DNA of 64,000 nucleotides from an uncultured Methanobrevibacter sp. (GTDB lineage: Archaea; Methanobacteriota; Methanobacteria; Methanobacteriales; Methanobacteriaceae). A program made the translations under genes and the position numbers. Below are positions 25,847 through 34,952 of this stretch, one piece after another (the stretch's first letter is position 1; each line of letters starts with the position of its first letter). Under the pieces are notes generated by a model that was not told where the DNA came from, made no database searches, and saw only the letters and a list, made by a program, of their open reading frames with translations. The stretch covers positions 1 through 64,000 of the forward strand of contig NZ_CACYJE010000004.1 in assembly GCF_902774605.1 (NCBI RefSeq), given 5' to 3'.

Positions 25847-28822
25847 TTAGAATGAAATACTTGCAGAGATACTCTGAAGCTTATAAGAGTTCGTATTCCA
25901 ATTAGCCACTTTTCCTAACGAGTTTCTAGAACTTGTCGCATCAGCCACAGTCCAAGTGTTACCGATTAACACCTGGGACCATACATGCCCATATGTGCTT
26001 CCGCTTGTGAAGGTACATTTACCGTGGACATATCTGGCAGCCAATCCTGAAGCTCTAAACATTGCTACGAGCAAATGTGTGTGATCTACACAATTTCCAG
26101 TTTTAGCCTTCAATGTGCCAACTGAACCGTATTTAGTGTCATAGTAGAAACTATATGAAATGGTGTCCCTTACATAAGTATAGATTGCATTAGCCTTTTC
26201 CTTATCGGTTTTACTATTTTTAGTCAACTTAGAAACTAACTCTTTAATTAAAGCATTGTTAACATCGCAGTTAGTAGAAGCTGCCAAGTACGCAGCCAAA
26301 TCACCAATAGTGTTTAAAGGGTTTAGTTTGCTAGATGAAGATGAACCTGAGAAGGATTTGACCTGCACATAAGACGGCATCTTATTCTTGCTGCCGTAAG
26401 ATGTGAGAACATCCGCTAAACTGTAAACTACACCTTTATAACCAATAGTTCCAATTTTTGAACTGACAGAATTAGGCATTACACCCTTGGATTCCGCAGT
26501 TTTCACAACACTTTTAGCCACTGACTTATAATCCTTTAAGATTCCCAAATTAGCAGCAGCTTTAGGTTTAGTTGGGTTTTCCACATTCTTGACGCTAATT
26601 GCATTTTTGTTACCTGCCTTCAAATTCACGATTGCCTTGGAAGCCAAGTACAGGTATTCGGCGGTTGGAAATGTGACATCCCCTATTTTAACACTAGAAG
26701 GTAACTTTTTATTCTTGGAAATGTACTTCTTAACGGTTTTAGAAGCCTTTACAATATCCTTTACAGCCACCTTGTTTACAACAAATACCTTTGATGATCC
26801 AGAGTATGAATCATGCGAATACTTGATTGCATATTTTCCTTTAGACATCTTGTCCAAAGTGATTTTAGCGATACCTTTTGAACTGGTCTTGACGGTAGAT
26901 GTTTTACCGTTCAAAGTGAACTTGACTGAAACCTTCTTGAGAGGGTTGCTGTGACCGTCCACAAGCTTGATTGAGTATGTGTCACTGGCGCCGGTGGAAA
27001 GGTACATGTCTTCAGCGACGAATTTGGTACCGTCAACTAAAAGATGTTTTGACACCTGTTTAGATTTATAGCATGGATCGGCAACTGTTGATTTGATTGA
27101 ATAGTAACCAACACCCTTAGTGATCTTCAACTTTGCAACACCATTTGAATCGGTCTGGTAAATGTATGACTTGCTGCCGATTTTGGATTTTACAAATACG
27201 TTTTTAAGAGCCTTGCCGGAATTATCCTTAACGGTCACCTTATAGTATGAGCCGTCGTTTTTCTTCATCACCAAATTCTTTGCCTTGATAACAGCATGTG
27301 CCTTTACAATGATAAGCTTGCTGGAACCGTGACTATAGTCTCTTGAACCCTTTTCGGAATAGTAGTATTTAACCTTGTACAAACCAGGGTTAATGTCCTT
27401 TATAGTCAACTTGGCAACTCCCTTGGAGTTTGTGGTTTTAGTGTAAGTCTTACCATTGACCTTGATTTTGACTTTTTCCTTGTCTAATGCTTCACCCTTG
27501 GATGTGGTTAGCTTGACCTTAAATTTGGATCCGTCATTGTAGTCCATTGCTAAAGTGGAAGCGGTTATTTTTGTTGCCGCACCCTTGACAATGACTTTGC
27601 CTGAACCTGAATCGGAGCGATAATTCTTATCGCCGGAATACTTGAATGATATTTTATGAGTACCTTTAGAAAGAACAGGAATAGTCAATGTCGCTTTCCC
27701 ATCCTTATTGGTCTTTACGGTTACTTTTTTCTTATCTAAAGTAAACTTGATTTTAGCGTTCTTGATTAAGACATTGTGCTTTGATTTTAAGGTTACGGTG
27801 AACTTGCCCTTTTCCTTTAAAATAACATAGACCTTGGCGGATTTTGCATTTAATGAAGTCTTGTCCTTTTCAACCACAATATTATGTGAAACCTTCTCTT
27901 TGGAGTATGGGTTGGTTGCGGTTACAACATATTTTCCCACACCCAACTTAACCTTAAGGGTGGCGACACCCTTGCTGTTAGTTGTTTCAGTGTAAGTTTT
28001 ACCATTTAACTTGAAGGCAACATTTGTATTAGCCAATACTGAGTTACCTTTCCAAAAGGTCATTTTATAATTGGATGTGTATCCATAGTATTTTTTCAAA
28101 TCACTTCCGCTTATTGATGACAACACCTTAACCTTTTTTGAAAGGGATGATGAAGAGTAACTGCCGTCCCCTGCATAAGTGAGTGCAACGTCATAGGTTC
28201 CGACTGCCAATGCAGCAGTCTTTATTGAAGCTATGCCTTTTGCATTTGTTTTTGCAGAGTATGTTTTACCGTTCACCTTTAATGAAACCTTCTGATTGGC
28301 TAATGTCTTGCCTGAGTTATCCTTCAATGTCACATCGAAGTAGGTTGCAGATTTAGCATAGTGAGCATTTGATATGCTCAGGCTTGTGGACACTTTTTTG
28401 GTAACGCTTTTGTTGGCAGTGCTAGCAGCGCCAACCTGATCATTGCTTGAAGAGTCAGCAACGACTTCATTGGAACTTGAACTAGATGTGCCTAAAGTGT
28501 TATCAATGGTCCCTGAACCATTTTGGGAAGTTGATTTTTCCTGACTATTATCCCCATAATATGAATCAGTGCTGTTGACAGCATATTCACTAGGATAATT
28601 TCCCAAATTATCATCATGAGAATTAACTATATTAGTTTCTGAGATAGAATCCTCGCTAGAAATTTCTAATTTATCTTGTGTAGACAATGACGAGTCATCG
28701 TCTTCTAAATTTGAATCTTCTGTATCTGAAACATTGATTGATTCAGTTGCACTAACCGCCCCTACCGCTAGGAACAGCATTAACACAAGAGATATCAACA
28801 ATGTCCTTTTCTTTATCGAAAT
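25847..28822 (-). CDS. Secreted surface protein: Ig-like repeats, pseudomurein-binding repeats and transglutaminase-like protease domain; probable ATT start
   Basis: About 991 residues. The signal peptide (KKRTLLISLVLMLFLAVG) ends near A-V-S-A and is followed by ~110 residues rich in Ser, Asp and Asn. Six Ig-like repeats of 85-95 residues cover about 140-690, each with a GKxYTxTTNSKGVAxLxI-like strand pair. Two pseudomurein-binding repeats follow (KLPSSVKIGDVTFPTAEYLY and GVMPNSV...YSLADVL). The C-terminal transglutaminase-like domain has the triad in TGNCVDH, YGHVW and VADAT, at Cys904, His939 and Asp954 counted from the TTG. The arrangement resembles phage PeiW/PeiP pseudomurein endoisopeptidases. 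The first usual start codon (TTG, 28801) would cut off the basic signal-peptide head; ATT at 28822 lies four bases after GAGGTGG. Confidence 0.88.
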   Translation of the reverse strand: MSIKKRTLLISLVLMLFLAVGAVSATESINVSDTEDSNLEDDDSSLSTQDKLEISSEDSISETNIVNSHDDNLGNYPSEYAVNSTDSYYGDNSQEKSTSQNGSGTIDNTLGTSSSSSNEVVADSSSNDQVGAASTANKSVTKKVSTSLSISNAHYAKSATYFDVTLKDNSGKTLANQKVSLKVNGKTYSAKTNAKGIASIKTAALAVGTYDVALTYAGDGSYSSSSLSKKVKVLSSISGSDLKKYYGYTSNYKMTFWKGNSVLANTNVAFKLNGKTYTETTNSKGVATLKVKLGVGKYVVTATNPYSKEKVSHNIVVEKDKTSLNAKSAKVYVILKEKGKFTVTLKSKHNVLIKNAKIKFTLDKKKVTVKTNKDGKATLTIPVLSKGTHKISFKYSGDKNYRSDSGSGKVIVKGAATKITASTLAMDYNDGSKFKVKLTTSKGEALDKEKVKIKVNGKTYTKTTNSKGVAKLTIKDINPGLYKVKYYYSEKGSRDYSHGSSKLIIVKAHAVIKAKNLVMKKNDGSYYKVTVKDNSGKALKNVFVKSKIGSKSYIYQTDSNGVAKLKITKGVGYYSIKSTVADPCYKSKQVSKHLLVDGTKFVAEDMYLSTGASDTYSIKLVDGHSNPLKKVSVKFTLNGKTSTVKTSSKGIAKITLDKMSKGKYAIKYSHDSYSGSSKVFVVNKVAVKDIVKASKTVKKYISKNKKLPSSVKIGDVTFPTAEYLYLASKAIVNLKAGNKNAISVKNVENPTKPKAAANLGILKDYKSVAKSVVKTAESKGVMPNSVSSKIGTIGYKGVVYSLADVLTSYGSKNKMPSYVQVKSFSGSSSSSKLNPLNTIGDLAAYLAASTNCDVNNALIKELVSKLTKNSKTDKEKANAIYTYVRDTISYSFYYDTKYGSVGTLKAKTGNCVDHTHLLVAMFRASGLAARYVHGKCTFTSGSTYGHVWSQVLIGNTWTVADATSSRNSLGKVANWNTNSYKLQSISASISF

Positions 28823-28839
28823 TTTTCCACCTCTTGGTT

Positions 28840-28901
28840 CTCATTACGAAAATTTTTATAGTAAAATATGATTATACTAACAAATAGTATTTCATAATGA
28901 G
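28840..28901. promoter_or_regulatory. Inverted repeat flanking the surface-protein promoter
   Basis: Arms CTCATTACGAAA (28840-28851) and TTTCATAATGAG (28890-28901) are complementary at 11 of 12 positions. A TATA-like ATAAAAAT on the minus strand (about 28852-28861) lies between them, next to the left arm, and would place transcription start just before the ribosome binding site. An operator is likely. Confidence 0.4.
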
Positions 28902-29286
28902 TGGATAAAGATTATTTTCCTTATCTTATATAAATGTTTTTAAAACTTTAAAATGTGAAAAACAAATTAAAATTGCTTAAATCAATGAAAAAAGATTAAA
29001 ACTTCATATATACACCTAATGAAGCAATAAAAAGGATAAAATTAAATATGGTATAATCATATTTCTTAAATTTTAAATAAAAATTTTACAATTCCACGAA
29101 AAATGAATAGATTATGTGATGTCCATTCATAATTAAATTTAATATTCATGAGAAAATTATTATTAAATTGAAAAGATAACTTTTGGAAAATGAAAAATTG
29201 ATTGGTAAATAAATTTTTAAATTGAAAATAACTTATTTAATTGAAAAAAATAAAAATACTAATGTAAGGCGAAAGCGGATGATTTT
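28902..29286. other. AT-rich spacer without visible genes
   Basis: About 385 bases between the surface protein promoter and the radical SAM gene. It is extremely AT-rich, with many short A and T tracts. I see no ORF, tRNA-like fold or GC island. The rightmost part should contain the radical SAM promoter (TTATTTAATTG near 29231), but I cannot define it. Confidence 0.5.
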
Positions 29287-30837
29287 ATGTTGAGTGAAAA
29301 AAACACATTCCAAAAAAACTACAAGCGGGTGGACCTGCGGTTCGGATTATGCTATCCGAACGTTTATAGAACTGCAATGTCTTCATTAGGTTATAATATC
29401 CTGTACAACAGCATCAATGAACGTGAAGACACTTGGTGTGAAAGGATAATTTTTCCAGGCATAAAATCATTAGAATCAAATACTCCCAGCAAATATTTTG
29501 ACATTCTAAGCTTCACGCTTCAGTTTGAAGAAGATTATTTCAATGTTTTGAAAATGTTAAAAGACGCTGAAATACCATTGAAAAGAAGCGAACGAGGAGC
29601 CGACGACCCTTTGATAATTGCTGGCGGACCCTGTGCCACTGCAAATCCCATGCCCCTATCCGATTATATTGATGTTTTCATAATTGGCGAGGGAGAAAAT
29701 GTCATGAATGATTTTATAGACTCATACCTTGACAATCCCAACAGGAGCCTTCAGAAGTATTTGGATGTCGATGGAGTTTACATTCCCGAGTATGACAATG
29801 AAACCAGAATCGCAATCGTCAATGACATGGATGATGCATACCACATCACCAACCCGATAATCAGCCAGGGGGATGATGAAACCCATAGCGTGTTCAACAA
29901 CACCATAATGCTGAACGTGTCACGGGGCTGCACCAGGGGATGCAGGTTCTGCATGGCAGGGTACCTGTACCGTCCGATGAGGCAAACCAATTATGAGAAG
30001 CTCATCGACATTGCAGTTGAAACCAGAAAAAACACTGGATTCAATAAGATAACATTGATCGGTGCGGCGGTTTCAGACTATCATGACTTGGACATGCTGA
30101 TCGATGGGCTTGAAAAAGAGGGCTTTCAAATTTCAACGCCATCGCTTAGGATCGAATCCATCACACTGGACACCTTGAAAACATTGAAAAAAAGTGGACT
30201 TAAAACCATTACTCTTGCTCCGGAAAGCATTGAAAAATTAAGAAAAGTTATGAATAAGGACATACTGGAAAAACAAATTTTTACAGTAATAAAAAATGCT
30301 GTTGATTTGGATTTCAATATCAAATTATATTTCCTGATAGGGATTCCTGGCGAGACCCATGATGATGTAAAAGAGCTGTGCGAGTATATGAAGAAAATTG
30401 CGGATATGCACACAAACATTAAACGGGTGAAATTCAGCATCAATCCAGTAATTCCAAAACCCCATACACCATTACAATGGGAAGGTTATGATTTTAAAGA
30501 CATTAAAAAGAAAACCCGGTTTATACAAAAGGAAATGAAAAATTATAATATAAAGTGCGAAAGTCCTAAAAAAGGACTAGTCCAATATATATTGTCTTGT
30601 GCAAATAGGCAAGTTGGTGCGATTATTGAAAAGTCCTTGACAAAAAATATCACAATGAAAGAATGGAGAGAAAACACACCCAAATATGATATAGACGACA
30701 CTCTGCCATGGAACAAAATCGATACTGGCGTAAGCGAAAGATTTCTGAAAATAGAGCATAAACGATTGAGAAACTTAAAACAGACCCCATGGTGCGAAAA
30801 ATCCCCCTGCTACAATTGCGGATCCTGTGAAAAATAA
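29287..30837 (+). CDS. Radical SAM protein (TIGR03960-like, B12-binding-type N-terminus)
   Basis: 516 residues. The N-terminal ~170 residues resemble a B12-binding-like domain (LCYPNVYRTAMSSLGYNIL, IAGGPCATANPMPLSDYID). The radical SAM core begins with the cluster motif CTRGCRFCMAG near residue 215, followed by TLIGAAVSDYHDLD, APESIEKLRKV and LYFLIGIPGETHDDV. A C-terminal CEKSPCYNCGSC motif may hold another metal or cluster. The reaction is unknown. It is a monocistronic gene after a long AT-rich spacer. Confidence 0.82.
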   Translation: MLSEKNTFQKNYKRVDLRFGLCYPNVYRTAMSSLGYNILYNSINEREDTWCERIIFPGIKSLESNTPSKYFDILSFTLQFEEDYFNVLKMLKDAEIPLKRSERGADDPLIIAGGPCATANPMPLSDYIDVFIIGEGENVMNDFIDSYLDNPNRSLQKYLDVDGVYIPEYDNETRIAIVNDMDDAYHITNPIISQGDDETHSVFNNTIMLNVSRGCTRGCRFCMAGYLYRPMRQTNYEKLIDIAVETRKNTGFNKITLIGAAVSDYHDLDMLIDGLEKEGFQISTPSLRIESITLDTLKTLKKSGLKTITLAPESIEKLRKVMNKDILEKQIFTVIKNAVDLDFNIKLYFLIGIPGETHDDVKELCEYMKKIADMHTNIKRVKFSINPVIPKPHTPLQWEGYDFKDIKKKTRFIQKEMKNYNIKCESPKKGLVQYILSCANRQVGAIIEKSLTKNITMKEWRENTPKYDIDDTLPWNKIDTGVSERFLKIEHKRLRNLKQTPWCEKSPCYNCGSCEK

Positions 30838-30904
30838 TTACTAGAAAAAATTAAATTTACTATAATAATATATAATATATAATATAATACGCGAGGTAAA
30901 AAAT

Positions 30905-32023
30905 ATGATAAATCCTGCAAGCAGAACAAAACCAATAGAATTGTCACAGATAAGAAAAATGTTTGAAGCAACAAAGCCAGGTGCAATAAACCTTGGAATT
31001 GGAGAACCAGATTTCGATGTGCCCCAAAACATCAAGGATGCAATGAAAAAATCCATTGACGACAATGACACACATTACAGTCCAAACCTCGGATACCTTG
31101 AACTGAGAGAGGAAATCGTTAAAAAATTCAAAAACGACAATGGAATAAGCACCACTCCTGAAAACGTCATAGTAACTGTTGGAGCAAGCGAAGCATTATA
31201 TGCAAGTACACAAGCATTCATCGAATCAGGCGATGAAGTGCTCCTGCCAAATCCTAGTTTCCTACTATACGAATCAGTGATTAACCTTGCAGGCGGAAGC
31301 ATCATCCCAGTTGACTGCAAGATGGAAAACGAATTCAAACTAAAAGCAGAGGATGTGCAAGAAAAAATCACAAATAAAACAAAAGCCATAATACTGAACT
31401 CCCCATCCAATCCAACAGGAGCAGTAATGGAAAAAGAAGACATCAAAGCAATAGCAGATTTATCAATGGACCATGACTTCTTAATAATATCAGATGAAAT
31501 CTATGAAAAAATCATTTACGACAAGAAGCATTACTCCCCAGCAAAATACAGCGACAATGTAATTACAATAAACGGATTTTCAAAAACATACGCAATGACC
31601 GGATTAAGAGTGGGGTACTTAACCGCCAATGAAAACTACTCCGAAGAAATATTCAAAATACATCAAAACAGCATTGCATGCGCCAACTCCACTGCCCAAA
31701 AAGGAGCAATAGAAGCCCTGGCAGGTCCACAGGATGAAGTGAATAAGATGGTGGATGAATTTAAAAAGAGAAGAAACCTCATCGTTTCAAGGCTGAATGA
31801 AATGGGATGTGAAACAGTGAATGCCGAAGGTGCATTTTATGTTTTCCCGAAAATTGAGGATGAAGACTTCGTTAAAAAAGCAGCCGATGCAGGAGTAATC
31901 ACAGTTAACGGTGCAGCATTCGGATCAAATGGTGAAGGCCATGTTAGAATGTCTTACGCCAACTCATATGAGAATATCGAAAAAGCAATGAATATTTTAG
32001 AAGAGCGTGTAGTTAATGGATGA
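30905..32023 (+). CDS. Class I/II aminotransferase (aspartate aminotransferase-like)
   Basis: 372-residue fold-type I PLP enzyme. It shows NLGIGEPDFDVP near residue 28, the substrate-positioning LNSPSNPTGAVM near residue 163, and the cofactor lysine in INGFSKTYAMTGLRVGY near residue 230. The group includes aspartate, aromatic and alanine aminotransferases, so the precise substrate cannot be read. GCGAGG lies before the ATG. It overlaps the CDF transporter gene by eight bases. Confidence 0.88.
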   Translation: MINPASRTKPIELSQIRKMFEATKPGAINLGIGEPDFDVPQNIKDAMKKSIDDNDTHYSPNLGYLELREEIVKKFKNDNGISTTPENVIVTVGASEALYASTQAFIESGDEVLLPNPSFLLYESVINLAGGSIIPVDCKMENEFKLKAEDVQEKITNKTKAIILNSPSNPTGAVMEKEDIKAIADLSMDHDFLIISDEIYEKIIYDKKHYSPAKYSDNVITINGFSKTYAMTGLRVGYLTANENYSEEIFKIHQNSIACANSTAQKGAIEALAGPQDEVNKMVDEFKKRRNLIVSRLNEMGCETVNAEGAFYVFPKIEDEDFVKKAADAGVITVNGAAFGSNGEGHVRMSYANSYENIEKAMNILEERVVNG

Positions 32024-32921
32024 ATTAAGAAGTGAAGGCGGGAAAAAAGCTGCAAAAATAGCAATAATCGCCAATTGTATCCTAACCATTCTGAATATTG
32101 CCGTTGGAATATTTTCAGGCAGTTATGCATTAATATCCGAGGGAGCACATACCCTTTCAGATGTTGCAACCTCAATCATTGCATATCTGGGATTTGTAGT
32201 GGGTCAAAAGCCTGCTGACGAAAACCATCCAATAGGCCATGGGCGCGCAGAAGCAATAAGCGGATTGGTGATTGTAGTATTCTTGGCCCTGATAAGCTAT
32301 GAAATCATCACCGGAGCAATTGATAAAATACTGCATCCTTCATTAATCACCATTCCAGACACTTACGCAGCAATAATGGCAGTTGTCGGAATCCTTGTTA
32401 ATTTAAAGATAAGCGATTACATAATATCCATCGGAAAAGAGATAAACAGTCCAGCAATAGTGGCTGATGGCAAACACCAGAAAACAGATATTTTCTCCTC
32501 AGTAGCCGTGCTGGTCGGTGTAGGGGTTTCCAATATGGGATACCCGATACTAGACCCAATTATAGGGTTAGTGATAGGATGCCTAATCATCAAAACAGGC
32601 TATGAGATTGCAAAAGAAAACATTGACAATATCATGGGCAAGCTTCCATCAGAAGAATTGATAACTGAAATCAGGGACATCGCCAATGAAGCGGCAAAAA
32701 CAAACACTGCACATGACATTAAAATAGATTACCTTGGATCATATGCCCTCGTTACATTGCACATTGAACTTGATGGAAACATGAGTTTAAATGAATCGCA
32801 TAAAATAGCACATGCTGTTCAAGAAAGCATTGTTGATGAGATACCTATAGTCAAATCGGCAGTTGTGCATACTTGCCCTATAGGATTAAAGTATGATCAT
32901 AAACAAGAAATAGATAAATAA
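32016..32921 (+). CDS. Cation diffusion facilitator family transporter
   Basis: 301-residue membrane exporter of divalent metals. Six hydrophobic segments occupy the first ~210 residues. The metal site is visible as HPIGHGRAEA near residue 70 and ADGKHQKTDIFSS near residue 152. The cytoplasmic C-terminal domain ends with histidine-containing strands (VTLHIELDGN, AVVHTCPIG). Substrate could be Zn, Mn or Fe. Confidence 0.88.
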   Translation: MDELRSEGGKKAAKIAIIANCILTILNIAVGIFSGSYALISEGAHTLSDVATSIIAYLGFVVGQKPADENHPIGHGRAEAISGLVIVVFLALISYEIITGAIDKILHPSLITIPDTYAAIMAVVGILVNLKISDYIISIGKEINSPAIVADGKHQKTDIFSSVAVLVGVGVSNMGYPILDPIIGLVIGCLIIKTGYEIAKENIDNIMGKLPSEELITEIRDIANEAAKTNTAHDIKIDYLGSYALVTLHIELDGNMSLNESHKIAHAVQESIVDEIPIVKSAVVHTCPIGLKYDHKQEIDK

Positions 32922-32930
32922 TAATAAAAG

Positions 32931-33014
32931 CGCCGGGACGGGGATTTGAACCCCGGAGGTCGTGAGACCATCGGATTAGCAGTCCGACGCCGTACCAGGC
33001 TGGGCCATCCCGAC
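32931..33014 (-). tRNA. tRNA-Ser (anticodon GCU)
   Basis: 84-base class II tRNA. Acceptor stem GTCGGGA pairs with TCCCGGC with one wobble. The anticodon arm is TCGGA-CTGCTAA-TCCGA with GCU at 32980-32978. There is a long variable arm and the T arm is CGGGG-TTCAAAT-CCCCG. The discriminator base is G and no CCA is encoded. It reads serine AGC and AGU. A TATA-like TTTACATA lies about 30 bases upstream (33041-33048). Confidence 0.95.
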
Positions 33015-33094
33015 ATATGAAAAACAAGTATAATAAGATATATGTAAAAACTTATTAATAAACTTAATCATTTATTTAAATGGCATGTTCAGAA

Positions 33095-33387
33095 GTGGAC
33101 TAATCTCAAAAATATAAGTGATCTAAAAATCCAACTCCACCCCGGGATTCTACAAGCATTGAAATGTTAATAGTAGAGCTGCTCCCTTCCGGGCCTGACC
33201 CATTCCCATATCGAAGATGACTAATTTTTACCCTCCAGTAAAAACTTCATCACCACCAATCCTGCAGGACGAGGTTTCTATATTGTTTTTCTAGGCTTAT
33301 ACTCTCTTAAAAAGCCGCCTTCTGAACTTCAACCGCACCAAAGGGGGTGTGTGCTTACAGAGGACCCCTAACCCTCCAGTCTAGCCA
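33095..33387 (-). ncRNA. ffs: Signal recognition particle 7S RNA
   Basis: The SRP helix 8 hallmark GTCAGGCCCGGAAGGGAGCA is present on the minus strand near 33179-33201. The ~293-base length and position fit archaeal 7S RNA, and the 5' and 3' ends (GGCTAG and GACTAATCT regions) can pair imperfectly as the terminal helix. A TATA box (TTTATATA, 33418-33411) places the start near 33388. Ends are estimated to within about ten bases. Confidence 0.92.
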
Positions 33388-33410
33388 ATAATAATATATG
33401 ATGTTACTAT

Positions 33411-33418
33411 TATATAAA
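33411..33418 (-). promoter_or_regulatory. TATA box of the SRP RNA gene
   Basis: TTTATATA on the minus strand begins 31 bases before the estimated 5' end of the SRP RNA. The spacing matches that of the TATA boxes before the small RNAs at 43.8 and 44.1 kb. Confidence 0.65.
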
Positions 33419-33557
33419 TGTTATCAAAAATCTAATTACTAGAATAAAAAATAATTACTAGAAATTTAATGAAAACTTATTCCAAGAAAAAAATATTTTT
33501 ACAGTAACTAATTAAAAATGATTAAAATTAAATAAAATAAAATAAAAATAAGGGAAA

Positions 33558-33953
33558 TTAAAAAATTTCCTGAATAATATCTCCATCAGAAATAATACCA
33601 ACTAATTTTCCCTCTTCAACAACCGGAAGTTGATTTAAAATACCTGAAGAAGAAACACCTTCTTTCATAATCGTAATTGCATTTTCAAGAGTATCCTCTG
33701 GAGAAACTGTAACCACTGAAGTAATCATGATTTCTTCAACACTAGTGCCCAACTCATACTTATCCAATATGAGATTATGGCCAACATCAGTCGCAGTTAT
33801 TATGCCAATCAACTTATCGCCCTCAACAACTGGAAGAGAACTGATCCTATATTTCATCAATTTTTCAAATGCATACACCACATCAATGTCGGATGTGGTT
33901 GTAATTACATCTTCTGTCATTATGTCTTTAACTTTCTTATTCAACATCATCAT
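33558..33953 (-). CDS. CBS domain pair protein
   Basis: About 131 residues made of two CBS domains: KVKDIMTEDVITTTSD with SLPVVEGDKLIGIITATDV, and VEEIMITSVVTVSPED with QLPVVEEGKLVGIISDGDI. Such pairs bind adenosyl nucleotides and sense energy state. The start region overlaps the end of the 2-phosphoglycerate kinase gene and has three ATGs in a row (33953, 33950, 33947) behind GGTG, so the exact start is uncertain. Confidence 0.87.
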   Translation of the reverse strand: MMMLNKKVKDIMTEDVITTTSDIDVVYAFEKLMKYRISSLPVVEGDKLIGIITATDVGHNLILDKYELGTSVEEIMITSVVTVSPEDTLENAITIMKEGVSSSGILNQLPVVEEGKLVGIISDGDIIQEIF

Positions 33954-34848
33954 CAACACCAAATTTCTCTAGGATATCACCCACCATCGTATCAATGGTT
34001 TCATTAATATCCACATTGTCAATTATATGTGTATCATGAATTTTAGCCTGCTGCACTAAAAAGTTTTGTGTCTTACGGATTGTTTCAAAATTATCCATAT
34101 ATCTCTCAAGAGACCTTTTAACCCAAGGTTGCCTGCATCTTGAATAGAATCTTTGCTTATGAGCCTCCTCATCCCCAACAATCAATGTAAATATGATAAT
34201 ATTATTATTTTCAAGCAAATCTTTCCTGATAAATCCAGGAACAACATGAACTCCCTCAATAATGGTACTTATCCCTTCCTTAACTGAACGTTCGATGATT
34301 GCCTCAATACCTACATTAACAACATCAACATGACTTACGAACCCTTCAATCACTGAATCTATCCTAATGGAAGGAGTTCTGATAGCCTCATAAGCATCAA
34401 AACTTGACTTATGAATTACTGGACTCAACTCCTTGGATACGATTTTCCTCATTACCTCACGAATCATATCAGTACTTATTAAATTCTTTAACCTCAACCT
34501 GTTTGCCAGCTCAAAAGCCATTGAAGAGGTTCCAACACCGGAAGCCCCACCAATCAATATGATCAATGGTTTTTTAGATGTTCTGAGAGATCTCCAATGC
34601 TTGTATCTGATAGCAATCTTAGGGTCAATTTTTTCCAAATGGTTCAAAACAACATCCGCCAAATCAGCGCTGGAAATTTCAGAAATATCATTTTTTATTA
34701 AAAAAGCCTCAATATCACTTGCTATATCATGCGCCCGTTCAATTCCAATATCTGCAACATTGAGAGATCGAGACATTATTCCTTTGGAAAAAGGTTCCTT
34801 ATACAATTTGCCGTCAACATCTCCAGTAACCCAAATCATCATAATCAC
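33937..34848 (-). CDS. 2-phosphoglycerate kinase
   Basis: 303-residue kinase making 2,3-bisphosphoglycerate, the first step to cyclic 2,3-diphosphoglycerate, a methanogen osmolyte and phosphagen. An N-terminal ATP-cone-like region (PFSKGIMSRSLNVADIG) precedes the kinase domain with P-loop LIGGASGVGTSSMAFELA near residue 100 and STDMIREVMR. The CBS protein downstream overlaps it by 17 bases and could regulate it, which is an inference from position. Confidence 0.88.
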   Translation of the reverse strand: MIMMIWVTGDVDGKLYKEPFSKGIMSRSLNVADIGIERAHDIASDIEAFLIKNDISEISSADLADVVLNHLEKIDPKIAIRYKHWRSLRTSKKPLIILIGGASGVGTSSMAFELANRLRLKNLISTDMIREVMRKIVSKELSPVIHKSSFDAYEAIRTPSIRIDSVIEGFVSHVDVVNVGIEAIIERSVKEGISTIIEGVHVVPGFIRKDLLENNNIIIFTLIVGDEEAHKQRFYSRCRQPWVKRSLERYMDNFETIRKTQNFLVQQAKIHDTHIIDNVDINETIDTMVGDILEKFGVDDDVE

Positions 34849-34952
34849 TCATAAATTATATGATTTTATATATAAAATTAATGTTAAATAAAATTTTTCA
34901 TTTGATTTTAATAGAAATTGAACAAAAAAAGAAAAAAAGAAAATAGAGATAT

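Noticed and set aside
25847-28822. Repeated segments suggesting a tandem-repeat array or CRISPR-like locus
   Set aside because: They are protein-level Ig-like repeats in one long frame, with diverged DNA and no spacer structure.
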